Part shown: positions 11,252 to 19,674 of the stretch, piece after piece
Layout of the letters: each line of letters begins with the position of its first letter
Position numbering within the stretch: position 1 is the stretch's first letter
Assembly (NCBI RefSeq): GCF_903994045.1
Contig: NZ_CAJEWD010000008.1
Span: 760,532 to 824,531 of the forward strand
Direction: 5' to 3'
From: Jeotgalicoccus meleagridis
GTDB lineage: Bacteria > Bacillota > Bacilli > Staphylococcales > Salinicoccaceae
DNA length: 64,000 nt
Notes under the pieces: generated by a model
What the model saw: only the letters and a program-made list of their open reading frames with translations
What the model was told of the DNA's origin: nothing
Databases searched by the model: none
Program-made: the position numbers and the translations under genes

Positions 11252-11836
11252 TTAACGCTCCTTTACGTAATTGACATAGTTAGTGATTAGTTCAGGACTA
11301 ATTTCACCTATGTATGCCCTGACAACTTCTCCACTAGAATCAACAAAGAATGTCGTTGGCATGAGACTAATTTTGTACTCATCAGTGATTGCTTTTTCAT
11401 CTGTAAACTCAAACACTGGGTACGAAACTTCATATGAGTCTAAAAATTCATCTCGATTTTCATCACTATCATCGATATTGACGCCGACGATCTGTATGTC
11501 AGTTCCAGCATTACTTTCTGCATATTCGATAAGCTCTGGTGTTTCTCGTTTACATGGATCACACCAAGAGGCAAAGAAATTAATCACTGTAACTTCATTA
11601 TTCGATATTATATCATCCAAACTTTCATCACTGTTCAAAACAACTTCACTTGATAAATTGCTGAGTGATTGACCTACAGCATGATGGTTATCACGACCTT
11701 CAGAGTCTTGAAGTGTTTTTAAACTTTGATCTCTGAGTTCTTCGTCAGATATATTTAGGACAGTTCCAATACTTATACCAATTAATATAAAAAAGCACAC
11801 AAAAATAATAGCTATAATTACTTTTCTCGACTTCAT
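11252..11836 (-). CDS. Membrane-anchored thioredoxin-like protein (TlpA/ResA type)
   Basis: A 194-residue protein with an uncleaved N-terminal membrane anchor (about residues 7-28). After a polar linker comes a thioredoxin fold with the active site ASWCDPC (Cys92 and Cys95) and the cis-proline region LMPTTFFVDSSG. Such extracytoplasmic proteins reduce or isomerise disulfides, for example apocytochrome c before haem ligation in ResA. A c-type cytochrome is encoded 3 kb away, but a link is only inference. An AGAGGAAAG box precedes the ATG. Confidence 0.85.
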   Translation of the reverse strand: MKSRKVIIAIIFVCFFILIGISIGTVLNISDEELRDQSLKTLQDSEGRDNHHAVGQSLSNLSSEVVLNSDESLDDIISNNEVTVINFFASWCDPCKRETPELIEYAESNAGTDIQIVGVNIDDSDENRDEFLDSYEVSYPVFEFTDEKAITDEYKISLMPTTFFVDSSGEVVRAYIGEISPELITNYVNYVKER

Positions 11837-11922
11837 ACCGAAGCTTTCCTCTCACAATCATTTTTACTATTTTAACATATAGTATTGATATCTAAAGTTA
11901 AGAATCTATGAACATCAATCAT

Positions 11923-12093
11923 TTATAAGACATCTTTTCTATTTTTCATCTCATCTGTCATTTTCTTTTTCTGTTCCTTAACATAATTATCTACTTTATC
12001 AATTTTTTTAAAAGTAACTACATTAACTATAGCCATTATGAGGAGCGAAGTTTGAGAAACAGTTGAATCCCTATCCTTATAAATTATTTTCAT
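11923..12093 (-). CDS. Small hypothetical ORF, 56 aa
   Basis: Minus-strand ATG at 12093 with an excellent ribosome site (AAGGAGG, 7 nt spacing) and 56 codons to TAA. Residues 14-28 are moderately hydrophobic (TSLLIMAIVNVVTF), followed by a strongly basic helical tail (KEQKKKMTDEMKNRK). I do not recognise a family. The strong ribosome site and lack of other coding capacity argue for a real small protein, perhaps membrane associated. It stands alone between the thioredoxin-like gene and the inverted-repeat arrays. Confidence 0.5.
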   Translation of the reverse strand: MKIIYKDRDSTVSQTSLLIMAIVNVVTFKKIDKVDNYVKEQKKKMTDEMKNRKDVL

Positions 12094-12226
12094 AAATATT
12101 CCTCCTTATATCATACATATCCCAAAAGAAGAATTCTAATCTAAACAAAAATAGTGTTGGGGCATAGACTTAGGTTCGGTTCCTTAATTAAAAATCTTTG
12201 AAAATTCCATTGTGGTGTTGTTTGGA

Positions 12227-12573
12227 GTGAGATCTTATAAACAAAATGTGCTGAAAAGTCTATAAGTCATGTCGAAAGTGAGATCTTATAGACAAAAAGT
12301 GCTGAAAAGTCTATAAGTCATGACAAAAATGAGGTCTTATAGACAAAAAGTGCTGAAAAGTCTATAAGTCATGACAAAAATGAGGTCTTATAGACAAAAA
12401 GTGCTGAAAAGTCTATAAGTCATGTCGAAAGTGAGGTCTTATAGACAAAAAGTGCTGAAAAGTCTATAAGTCGTGTCGAAAGTGAGATCTTATAAACAAA
12501 AAGTGCTGAAAAGTCTATAAGTCGTGTCGAAAGTGAGGTCTTATAGACAAAAAGTGCTGAAAAGTCTATAAAT
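12227..12573. repeat. Tandem array A: seven 51-bp units, each an inverted repeat
   Basis: Units begin at 12227, 12278, 12329, 12380, 12431, 12482 and 12533 (the last is shortened). Each contains CTTATAGAC, a 15-nt A-rich loop around GTGCTG, and GTCTATAAG, so every unit can form a 9-bp stem. Viewed in the other phase the geometry is arm 10, gap 16, arm 10, gap 15. All six frames contain stops within a unit, so it is not coding. Units 1 and 6 carry CTTATAAAC, which is an A-C mismatch on the plus strand but a G-U pair on the minus strand. Units 2 and 3 are followed by an identical spacer variant, as expected of tandem homogenisation. Confidence 0.95.
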
Positions 12574-12738
12574 CTCCCTCAAATATGACGGTGAATAGAT
12601 AAAATTAGTAAAAAAGTCAACTTTGAAAGTTGATGCTATAACTATCTATACCAACTTTTATCCAGATTAATAGAATTTCTTTTTTTAACACCAACGTGAG
12701 TGGTAATTATATTGCATTCTAGGGATTCTCATCTTTTC

Positions 12739-12876
12739 GGTGATAAGTCCCTAAAAGGAACATGACTTATCACTGTTTGGATCTCTTTTGATGATAAGTA
12801 TAGTAATTTAAGCCGACTTATCACCGTTTGAATCTCTTTTGGTGATAAGTGCAGAGTTTTTAAACGACTTATCACC
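12739..12876. repeat. Tandem array B: three inverted-repeat units, 51-bp period
   Basis: GGTGATAAGT (or GATGATAAGT in the second unit) starts at 12739, 12790 and 12841. Each copy is followed after 16 nt by ACTTATCACC/T and then a 15-nt spacer ending CTCTTTT. Arm-gap-arm-gap lengths are 10-16-10-15, summing to 51, exactly those of array A although the sequences differ. The variant in unit 2 is again a mismatch on the plus strand and a G-U pair on the minus strand. No reading frame is open across it. Confidence 0.9.
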
Positions 12877-12949
12877 ATCTACACCACTAATTTCAATGAT
12901 AGATATCAAATTCTATCATAACTTAGTTCCTGTTCCATCAAACATAAAA

Positions 12950-12977
12950 ATCGCACTTTACATAAGTAAAGTGCGAT
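12950..12977 (-). terminator. Terminator of the LysM-CHAP gene
   Basis: A perfect 12-bp stem (ATCGCACTTTAC / GTAAAGTGCGAT) with a 4-nt loop. On the minus strand it is followed by TTTTTATG, 17 bp after the stop codon. It implies that arrays A and B are not part of the LysM-CHAP mRNA unless there is readthrough. Confidence 0.9.
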
Positions 12978-12993
12978 CATATATCAAGAAATA

Positions 12994-14568
12994 TTAGTAG
13001 ATAAAGTTATGGCTAGATGCTTGTGAAGCGCTAAGTGTTCTAGTGTTTTTATCTCCAACACCGCCGCCAAATTGCATTTCTGAAACTAAGATTGAACCGT
13101 CACCATTGACACGTTCAACAACAGCAACGTGACCTTGACCGTATGAACCATTAGTATAAGCAGGTGCATGCATTACAGCACCAACTTCAGGTGTATTACC
13201 TACTGAGTAACCACTTGATTGAGCTGCAGATGCCCAATTTGAAGCATCTCCCCAACCGTTACCAGTTGATAAGCCCATATCTGAACGGCGTTCAAATACA
13301 TACCATGCACAAGTACCCCAATCGTACCAGTTCTTACCATTAGAAACACTTTGACTTGGAGTAGATGCTGATGGCTGTGATGCAGCCGCTTGTTCAGCAG
13401 CTCTTTCAGCTGCTTCAGCTTCTGCTACTGCAGCTTCTTCTGCTTCTTCAGCTGCAGCTTGTGCTGCTGCTTCTTCTTGAGCTTTCTCTTCAGCCGCTAC
13501 ACGTTCTGCCTCTGCTTCTTCAGCTGCAGCTTGTGCTGCCGCTTCTTCTTGAGCTTTCTCTTCAGCCGCTACACGTTCTGCCTCTGCTTCTTCAGCTGCA
13601 GCTTGTGCTGCCGCTTCTTCTTGAGCTTTTTCTTCTGCCGCTATACGTTCTGCCTCTGCTTCTTCAGCTGCTTCTTGTGCTGCCGCTTCTTCTTGAGCTT
13701 TTTCTTCAGCCGCTACACGTTCTGCATCTGCTTCTTCAGCTGCTTCTTGTGCTGCCGCTTCTTCTTGAGCTTTTTCTTCAGCCGCTACACGTTCTGCTTC
13801 AGCTTCTTCAGCTGCAGCTTGTGCTGCCGCTTCTTCTTGAGCTTTTTCTTCAGCCGCTACACGTTCTGCTTCAGCTTGTTCAGCTGCTTCTTGTGCTGCT
13901 GCAGCTTCTTTAGCTTGTTCTTCCGCTGCTACACGCTCAGCTTCTGCTTCTTCAGCTGCTTTTTGTGCTGCTGCAACTTCTTGAGCTTGTTCTTCTGCTG
14001 CGACACGATCAGCTTCTGCTTGTTCAGCTGCTTCTTCTGATGCTGCAACTTCTTCTGTAGATTCTTCTACTGTTACTTCTTCAGTCACAACTTCTTCTGT
14101 TGTTTGATCTGAAGTTTCTTGTTCAGCGACTTCGTCAACTGTTACTTCTTCAGTAGCCACTGCTACCTCTTCTTGAGGTGCATCATTAGAAATAATTAAT
14201 ACTTGACCAACAAATATTAAATCAGAGTTTAGATTATTAAGTTTCATGATTTCTTTATAATCAAGTGAGAATTCTTCACCAATTTGTGAAAGTGTGTCAC
14301 CTGATTTTACAGTATATGTATCTTTTTCATTAACAGGAGCTGGTGCTTCAACTTCTTCAGCATTTACTGTCAACACATCTCCTGGATGGATAAGGTCATT
14401 GTTAAGTTTGTTTTCTTCTTTAAGTTGTGTAACTGATGTTCCAACTTCGTTAGCAATTCCCCACAGTGTGTCTCCGCTACTAACCTTATATTCGTCCGCT
14501 GATACCGCTGTTGCCGCTACACCCGTAAGTGCTGTCAATGTTGCTACAGATACTACAGTCTTTTTCAT
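12994..14568 (-). CDS. Secreted LysM-CHAP cell-wall hydrolase with Ala/Glu repeat stalk
   Basis: A 524-residue secreted protein. Residues 1-24 are a signal peptide (cleavage after AVSA). Two LysM peptidoglycan-binding domains follow at about 26-70 and 84-128, then a Glu/Thr/Val-rich acidic linker. Eight near-identical 24-residue repeats (AAEEAEAERVAAEEKAQEEA type, 72 bp each) plus a degenerate one form a probable long charged coiled-coil stalk, about 180-390. The C-terminal CHAP domain has catalytic Cys420 (WGTCAWY) and His480 (GQGHVAVVE), so it should be an amidase or endopeptidase. An AGGAGG box precedes the ATG. A WalR-type site lies upstream. Confidence 0.92.
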   Translation of the reverse strand: MKKTVVSVATLTALTGVAATAVSADEYKVSSGDTLWGIANEVGTSVTQLKEENKLNNDLIHPGDVLTVNAEEVEAPAPVNEKDTYTVKSGDTLSQIGEEFSLDYKEIMKLNNLNSDLIFVGQVLIISNDAPQEEVAVATEEVTVDEVAEQETSDQTTEEVVTEEVTVEESTEEVAASEEAAEQAEADRVAAEEQAQEVAAAQKAAEEAEAERVAAEEQAKEAAAAQEAAEQAEAERVAAEEKAQEEAAAQAAAEEAEAERVAAEEKAQEEAAAQEAAEEADAERVAAEEKAQEEAAAQEAAEEAEAERIAAEEKAQEEAAAQAAAEEAEAERVAAEEKAQEEAAAQAAAEEAEAERVAAEEKAQEEAAAQAAAEEAEEAAVAEAEAAERAAEQAAASQPSASTPSQSVSNGKNWYDWGTCAWYVFERRSDMGLSTGNGWGDASNWASAAQSSGYSVGNTPEVGAVMHAPAYTNGSYGQGHVAVVERVNGDGSILVSEMQFGGGVGDKNTRTLSASQASSHNFIY

Positions 14569-14699
14569 AAAGTGTGTTTCCTCCTATTAATTCTAATATA
14601 TTTCTTTGTTTTCACTTGTTGGTCAATTTTCGAAGGGGCTAATTCCCTATTTATCATCACGGAATCTACTATATCATAAGGAATAGTTATAAAGGTCTT

Positions 14700-14716
14700 T
14701 GTAATATACTTGTAAT
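14700..14716 (+). promoter_or_regulatory. WalR (YycF) type binding site
   Basis: TGTAAT-5 nt-TGTAAT, an exact fit to the WalR consensus TGTWAH-N5-TGTWAH, lies 132-148 bp upstream of the LysM-CHAP start on the opposite strand. WalKR is known to control LysM/CHAP autolysins in S. aureus and wall hydrolases in B. subtilis, so the context fits. The promoter itself is less clear: a TATGAT -10 candidate lies downstream of the site. The rest of the 14.57-14.93 kb gap holds only the cytochrome gene's terminator. Confidence 0.65.
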
Positions 14717-14834
14717 ATAAAAGAAATTTGTCGGAAATCTTTTGAGATTCTCTTTACATAATCAACATTTATTCGAGTTAAATTATTTATTTAAAAGTTC
14801 TTTTATCTGCCTAAAACATCCTACTAAAAGCAAA

Positions 14835-14909
14835 AAGATACCTTAGTCCTCTTGTAGAAATTGAGTGAGTGTTTATGCTCACTTTTTTCTAAGAAGTCTA
14901 AGATATCTT
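14835..14909 (-). terminator. Nested-hairpin terminator of the cytochrome gene
   Basis: Outer arms AAGATACCTTAG (14835-14846) and CTAAGATATCTT (14898-14909) pair over 12 positions on the minus strand, with one G-U pair. The stem is followed by TTTGCTTTT. An inner hairpin GTGAG/CTCAC sits in the loop. This is a long two-tier terminator rather than a simple stem. Confidence 0.7.
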
Positions 14910-14928
14910 TACTTATTTTAAAATACTT

Positions 14929-15255
14929 TTATTCTTTTGAAGATAACCATTCAACAAGTGCATCTAAATCATCTTGATCTTCAACTAAACCTGCTGGCAT
15001 CATACCGCTACCTTCTTCAATAGTTGTTCTGATCTCATCTTCGGATAACCTTGAACCAACATCTTGAAGACTCGGACCTGATGCACCTTCTAAATCATTA
15101 CCGTGACAACTGAAACATGATGCTGCTTGATAAACAGCTTCTCCATCTTCAGTAGAAGCTGTTTCTTCACCAGTATCTGCTGCTTCCTCGTTTCCTCCAC
15201 ATCCTGTTAATATCATTACAAAAGTTAAACCGAGTAACAACAGTAACTTTTTCAT
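14929..15255 (-). CDS. Lipoprotein c-type cytochrome (CccB/c551-like)
   Basis: A 108-residue precursor. A lipoprotein signal with lipobox LTGC (Cys19) is followed by an acidic linker. A small cytochrome c domain carries haem-binding CFSCH (Cys47, Cys50, His51) and a likely axial methionine at 85 or 86 (GSGMMPAG). It would be anchored outside the membrane and shuttle electrons near terminal oxidases. The location next to prfB and secA matches B. subtilis cccB. Haem attachment needs a cytochrome c maturation system that is not in this window. Confidence 0.9.
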   Translation of the reverse strand: MKKLLLLLGLTFVMILTGCGGNEEAADTGEETASTEDGEAVYQAASCFSCHGNDLEGASGPSLQDVGSRLSEDEIRTTIEEGSGMMPAGLVEDQDDLDALVEWLSSKE

Positions 15256-15278
15256 TGCATAACTCTCCTCTACATAAT

Positions 15279-16380
15279 CTACATCGTCATTCTTAAATAT
15301 GCATGAATAAATGGAGACAGTCCACCATCCATCACTTTATCTGTATTACCTGTTTCGTAATTTGTACGATGATCTTTAACCATTGAATAAGGATGGAAAA
15401 CATAACTGCGAATTTGACTTCCCCAGCCAATTTCTTTTTGTTCTCCTTTGATGTTATCAATTTCAGCTCTCTGCTCTTCTAATTTTCTTTGATAGAGCTT
15501 AGCTTTTAACATATTCATTGCCTGTTCACGGTTTTTAATTTGTGAACGTTCATTCTGACAAGTTACTACGATGCCTGTTGGTAAGTGAGTAATTCTGACA
15601 GCAGAGTCAGTTGTGTTTACGTGCTGACCACCTGCCCCACTTGACCGATAGGTATCTATTTTAATTTCATCTGTATTGATTTCTACAGAATCATCCGTGT
15701 TTTTAAATTGGGGTGTCACTTCACAAGATGCAAACGAAGTATGTCGACGTCCTGAAGAGTCAAAAGGCGAAATTCTTACTAAACGATGTACACCTTTTTC
15801 AGCTTTTAAGAGGCCATAGGCATTCGGTCCTTTAATAGATAAAGTGACACTCTTCACACCAGCTTCATCTCCTGCTTGGTAGTCGACCGTTTCAACTTTA
15901 AAACCTTCTGATTCACAATATCTTTGATACATTCTTAAAAGCATTTCAGCCCAGTCTTGGGACTCTGTTCCGCCGGCCCCAGAGTGCAGTTCTAAAATTG
16001 CATCTAATGGATCATGTTCTTCAGACAGTAATAAGTTTAATTCGTATTCCTCGATTTTCGTTTCAGTATCAGCTTGTGCTTCTACTAACATACTTTCAAG
16101 CTCTTCATCGTATTCTTCTTTTAATAATTCATAAGAAGTTTCAATATCATCTAGAGAGTTTTCTATGTCCTTAAAACCATCGACAATTTTTTTTAAGTGA
16201 TTGTTCGAAGCAATTAAATCATTAGCTTTTTGACTATCATCCCAAAATGTCGGATCTAACATTTGTTCTTCATTTTCTTGAATTTGAGTCTCTTTTTCTT
16301 CTAAGTCAAAGAGACCCCCTAAAGTCATTCAACTTATCTCTAGATGCTTCTAAAAAATTCTTTACTTCACTTAATTCCAT
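15279..16380 (-). CDS. prfB: Peptide chain release factor 2 (programmed +1 frameshift)
   Basis: RF2 terminates translation at UGA and UAA. The gene starts at the ATG at 16380 and reads 24 codons to an in-frame TGA (16306-16308). The rest is in the +1 frame to 15279. The frameshift site reads AGG GGG TCT CTT TGA C, the conserved RF2 recoding site with an internal Shine-Dalgarno-like AGGGGG. Downstream, the anticodon-like SPF motif ([15 protein letters not shown]) and the catalytic GGQ motif ([11 protein letters not shown]) are intact. The gene lies between secA and the cytochrome gene, the usual firmicute order. Confidence 0.97.
16305..16320 (-). promoter_or_regulatory. RF2 autoregulatory frameshift site
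   Basis: Minus strand AGGGGGTCTCTTTGAC. The AGGGGG pairs with 16S rRNA, the ribosome pauses at CUU-UGA when RF2 is scarce, and peptidyl-tRNA slips to UUU so that reading continues at GAC. High RF2 causes termination at codon 25 instead. This is the classical prfB autoregulation and is recognised directly from the sequence. Confidence 0.95.
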
Positions 16381-16394
16381 ATAATATCTCCTTT

Positions 16395-18920
16395 TTATTG
16401 TCCGTGGCAGTTCTTATATTTTTTCCCTGAACCACATGGACAAGGGTCGTTTCTCCCCACTTTAACTTGGCGTTTAACAGGTTGTTTTTTAACTTTAGCT
16501 TTACCGTCGCCTGCTTGCATTTGTTTTTTATCAACGACCTGTTCACGTTTCATCTCTTCGTCTGAGCGCACAACAGTTTTCAAGACAAATTTAGCAGTAT
16601 CATCTTCTATATTTCTCAAGAGGTTTTCAAACATTTGAATACCTTCATTTTGGTATTCACGCAGTGGATTAATCTGACCGTAAGAACGCAGATGAATACC
16701 TGTTCTAAGCTGGTCCATGCTATCGATATGTTCAATCCATTTTTGGTCCATAGTTTTTAGCATCATCATACGTTCAAAGAGACGCATTTTTTCTGAACCT
16801 AATACTTCTTCTTTTTCTTCTAACTGAACTTTAATTTTTTCTAAGATTAGCGATTTAATTTCATCGGCTTCCTTACCTCTTAAATCATCAGCACTTATTG
16901 CATCTTCTGGTAAATAGCTATCCATAAGATATTTCGCATATTGTTCGTAGTCAATTTCTTCTTCGTTATCGATATCATAAAATTCAACTGTTCGGTCAAC
17001 AGAACGTTCAATCATATCATTTAAGAGTTCTCTAACATCTTTTTGATCGATAATTTCATCACGTTCACCGTAGATGATTTCACGTTGCTTACGTAAAACT
17101 TCATCATATTCTAGAAGTTTCTTACGTGAGTCGAAGTTATTACCTTCTACACGTTTTTGAGAAGATTCTACGCCTCTTGAGATCATCTTACTTGTCAGTT
17201 CTTCTTCGCTCATACCCATGCGTTCCATAATGCCTTGAATTCGTTCTGAACCAAAACGGCGCATTAAGTTATCTTCAAGTGATAGATAAAAAGTCGACTC
17301 ACCGACGTCACCTTGACGACCTGAACGTCCGCGTAACTGGTCATCAATACGACGTGATTCATGTCGTTCTGTACCGATTACAGCGAGTCCACCAAGATCT
17401 TTAACACCTTCACCAAGTTTAATATCTGTCCCACGTCCTGCCATGTTCGTCGCGATAGTTACAGCGCCTTTTTTCCCTGCGTCCTTAATGATTTCTGCTT
17501 CACGACCGTGGTTTTTAGCATTTAGGACGTTGTGACGAATACCATGTTTTTTCAAGAGATTTGATATCACTTCAGAAGTTTCGACTGCCACTGTACCAAT
17601 TAGAATCGGTTGTCCTTTTCTATGACGTTCAATAACGTCTCTAGTGACCGCTTCAAGTTTAATTTTTTCAGTAGCGTAAATCTTGTCAGTATTATCAATA
17701 CGTTGGACTGGTTTATTGGTAGGTATTTGAGTCACACGCATATTGTAAATATTCATAAACTCTTCTTCTTCAGTTTTCGCTGTACCCGTCATACCGGATA
17801 GTTTATTAAAGAGACGGAAGAAGTTTTGGAAAGTAATCGATGCCATCGTACGAGATTCATTTTGAATATCTACGCCTTCCTTGGCTTCAATCGCTTGGTG
17901 AAGGCCATCAGAAAAACGACGTCCTTTCATAGTACGTCCAGTAAATTGATCGACAATGAGAATGCTATTATCTTCTACTACATAGTCCACATCTTTTTCC
18001 ATTGAAAAATTAGCTTTTAGAGCCTGGTTAATATGGTGCAGTAAATTTACGTGTTTAACATCGTAGAGGTTTTCAATTTTAAACCACTTCTCAGCCTTTT
18101 CCATACCTTCGTCATTCAGCTGAATATTACGTGTTTTAATATCATAAGTGTAGTCTGTGTCTTCTTTTAACATTTTTACAAATTGATTCGCTTGGACATA
18201 ATATGTTTCTCTATCATTTGCCTTACCAGAAATAATTAACGGTGTACGCGCTTCATCAATAAGGATTGAGTCTACCTCATCAATAACCGCAAAGTTAAGA
18301 CCACGTAGAACCCTATCTTCCTTATAAGTCACCATATTATCTCTTAAATAATCAAAACCAAGTTCATTGTTAGTCGTATAAGTAATATCTGCAGCATAAG
18401 CCTGGCGTTTTTCAGTACTATTTTTCTGATTTAAGTTTAGTCCTACTGTTAAACCTAAGAAGTTATAGAGCACTTCCATTTCTTCCATCTGACTTTCTGA
18501 TAGATATTCGTTGACGGTAATTACTTGAACACCTCGCCCTGCTAATGCATTTAAATAAACAGGCATAGTAGCAGTTAAGGTTTTACCTTCCCCGGTTTTC
18601 ATCTCAGCAATGTCACCTTTGTGTAGGGCAATCCCACCCATGACTTGCACTTCAAATGGTTCCATACCTAGTGCACGTTTTGATGCTTCTCTAACTAAAG
18701 CAAACGCCTCAGCAAGAATCGAATCTAATATTTTTTCTTCTTCTTTTATATCGCCATTAGCTTCTTTTAGCTGCTCTTTAAAAGTTTCAGTTTTATTTTT
18801 TATATCTTCGTCGCTTAATTGTTCCATTTCAGGTGCAAGTGCCAACACCTTCTGAGCTTCTTTTCTCAGTGTTTTGAGCTCTCTCTTGTTGCCATCAAAC
18901 AATTTATTTAAAACACCCAT
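16395..18920 (-). CDS. secA: Preprotein translocase ATPase SecA
   Basis: Motor ATPase that drives unfolded preproteins through SecYEG. About 841 residues. Walker A is [13 protein letters not shown] near residue 100, DEVDS is the DEAD-box equivalent, and the motif VAGRGTDI-like [16 protein letters not shown] is present, as is the R-finger region RGRSGRQGD. The C-terminal zinc-binding SEC-C tail is [14 protein letters not shown]. The ATG at 18920 ([11 protein letters not shown]) is chosen over 18938. It aligns with other SecA starts and has an AGGGAG box upstream that the longer start would place inside the coding region. Confidence 0.98.
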   Translation of the reverse strand: MGVLNKLFDGNKRELKTLRKEAQKVLALAPEMEQLSDEDIKNKTETFKEQLKEANGDIKEEEKILDSILAEAFALVREASKRALGMEPFEVQVMGGIALHKGDIAEMKTGEGKTLTATMPVYLNALAGRGVQVITVNEYLSESQMEEMEVLYNFLGLTVGLNLNQKNSTEKRQAYAADITYTTNNELGFDYLRDNMVTYKEDRVLRGLNFAVIDEVDSILIDEARTPLIISGKANDRETYYVQANQFVKMLKEDTDYTYDIKTRNIQLNDEGMEKAEKWFKIENLYDVKHVNLLHHINQALKANFSMEKDVDYVVEDNSILIVDQFTGRTMKGRRFSDGLHQAIEAKEGVDIQNESRTMASITFQNFFRLFNKLSGMTGTAKTEEEEFMNIYNMRVTQIPTNKPVQRIDNTDKIYATEKIKLEAVTRDVIERHRKGQPILIGTVAVETSEVISNLLKKHGIRHNVLNAKNHGREAEIIKDAGKKGAVTIATNMAGRGTDIKLGEGVKDLGGLAVIGTERHESRRIDDQLRGRSGRQGDVGESTFYLSLEDNLMRRFGSERIQGIMERMGMSEEELTSKMISRGVESSQKRVEGNNFDSRKKLLEYDEVLRKQREIIYGERDEIIDQKDVRELLNDMIERSVDRTVEFYDIDNEEEIDYEQYAKYLMDSYLPEDAISADDLRGKEADEIKSLILEKIKVQLEEKEEVLGSEKMRLFERMMMLKTMDQKWIEHIDSMDQLRTGIHLRSYGQINPLREYQNEGIQMFENLLRNIEDDTAKFVLKTVVRSDEEMKREQVVDKKQMQAGDGKAKVKKQPVKRQVKVGRNDPCPCGSGKKYKNCHGQ

Positions 18921-19010
18921 GGATTCTCTCTCCCTCATAAAAATACCTAGAATACAACATTACATTTTACCACCATTATATAGAAAAATAAAATATGTTA
19001 CACAAAAACA

Positions 19011-19036
19011 CCCCTATGAAGGTGAGTTCATAGGGG
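19011..19036 (-). terminator. Terminator of hpf
   Basis: CCCCTATGAA and TTCATAGGGG form a 10-bp stem with a 6-nt loop. On the minus strand it is followed by TGTTTTTG. It separates hpf from secA. Confidence 0.9.
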
Positions 19037-19054
19037 TTATAAAGAAATACTCTA

Positions 19055-19618
19055 TTAATTTGTTTCTATTAAACCATATTTACCGTCTTTTCTACGATAC
19101 ACAATACTTGTGCCATCCGTTTCTCTATCGTTGAAAACGAAGAAGTCATGACCAAGCATGTTCATTTGTAGGACAGCCTCTTCTGAATCCATCGGTTTTA
19201 AAGTGAATTCCTTAGAACGGAAGATAGTAATATCGTCATCATTGTCTGTGTCATTTTCTTCTTTGCCATTCTCAAAGGCACTTACATTGAAGAAATCAGC
19301 ATCAGGATTTTTCTCTCTGAACTTACGGTTGATTTTAGTTTTATGTTTGCGAATCTGTCTCTCTAGTTTGTCTATAACTAAGTCAATCGCTGCATAGAGA
19401 TCATCGTGTACTTCCTCTGCCCGCAATGTTAAACCTTTCATAGGAATCGTAATTTCGATCTTACCTCTCTTATTATTACGAACCTTGATGTTTACATGTG
19501 CATGTGTGTTTGGTACATCGTTGAAGTAACGTTCTAATTTTGCAACTTTTTCTTCCACATGTTCGCGGATTGCATCAGTTACCTCAATGTTTTCGCCTCT
19601 AATTTCAACTCTAATCAT
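19055..19618 (-). CDS. hpf: Long-form ribosome hibernation promoting factor
   Basis: Long HPF binds the 30S decoding region and dimerises 70S ribosomes into inactive 100S particles in stationary phase. The 187 residues show the N-terminal HPF/RaiA domain (about 1-100, basic KxxxKINRKFR region) and the C-terminal dimerisation domain (about 125-185) with [22 protein letters not shown] and the final [14 protein letters not shown] type motif. The ATG follows an AAGGAGG box. Staphylococcal gene order comFA-comFC-hpf-secA is conserved. Confidence 0.97.
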   Translation of the reverse strand: MIRVEIRGENIEVTDAIREHVEEKVAKLERYFNDVPNTHAHVNIKVRNNKRGKIEITIPMKGLTLRAEEVHDDLYAAIDLVIDKLERQIRKHKTKINRKFREKNPDADFFNVSAFENGKEENDTDNDDDITIFRSKEFTLKPMDSEEAVLQMNMLGHDFFVFNDRETDGTSIVYRRKDGKYGLIETN

Positions 19619-19674
19619 AATGAGTCCTCCTTAATATGTTACCTGTAGTTCTTACTTTCAGTATATCAAAATTG

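Noticed and set aside
12227-12573. CRISPR-like look of the tandem array
   Set aside because: Units are contiguous 51-bp tandem copies. The spacers are near-identical instead of unique, and there are no cas genes nearby.
12618-12632. Small palindrome CAACTTTGAAAGTTG between the two arrays
   Set aside because: The stem is short and AT-rich, with no T-run or periodic copies. It is likely incidental.
13365-14040. Long plus-strand ORFs opposite the LysM-CHAP gene (up to 216 codons)
   Set aside because: They are antisense shadows of the 72-bp coding repeats, giving Leu/Phe/Cys-rich low-complexity products. They have no ribosome site, and the minus-strand protein has clear domains.
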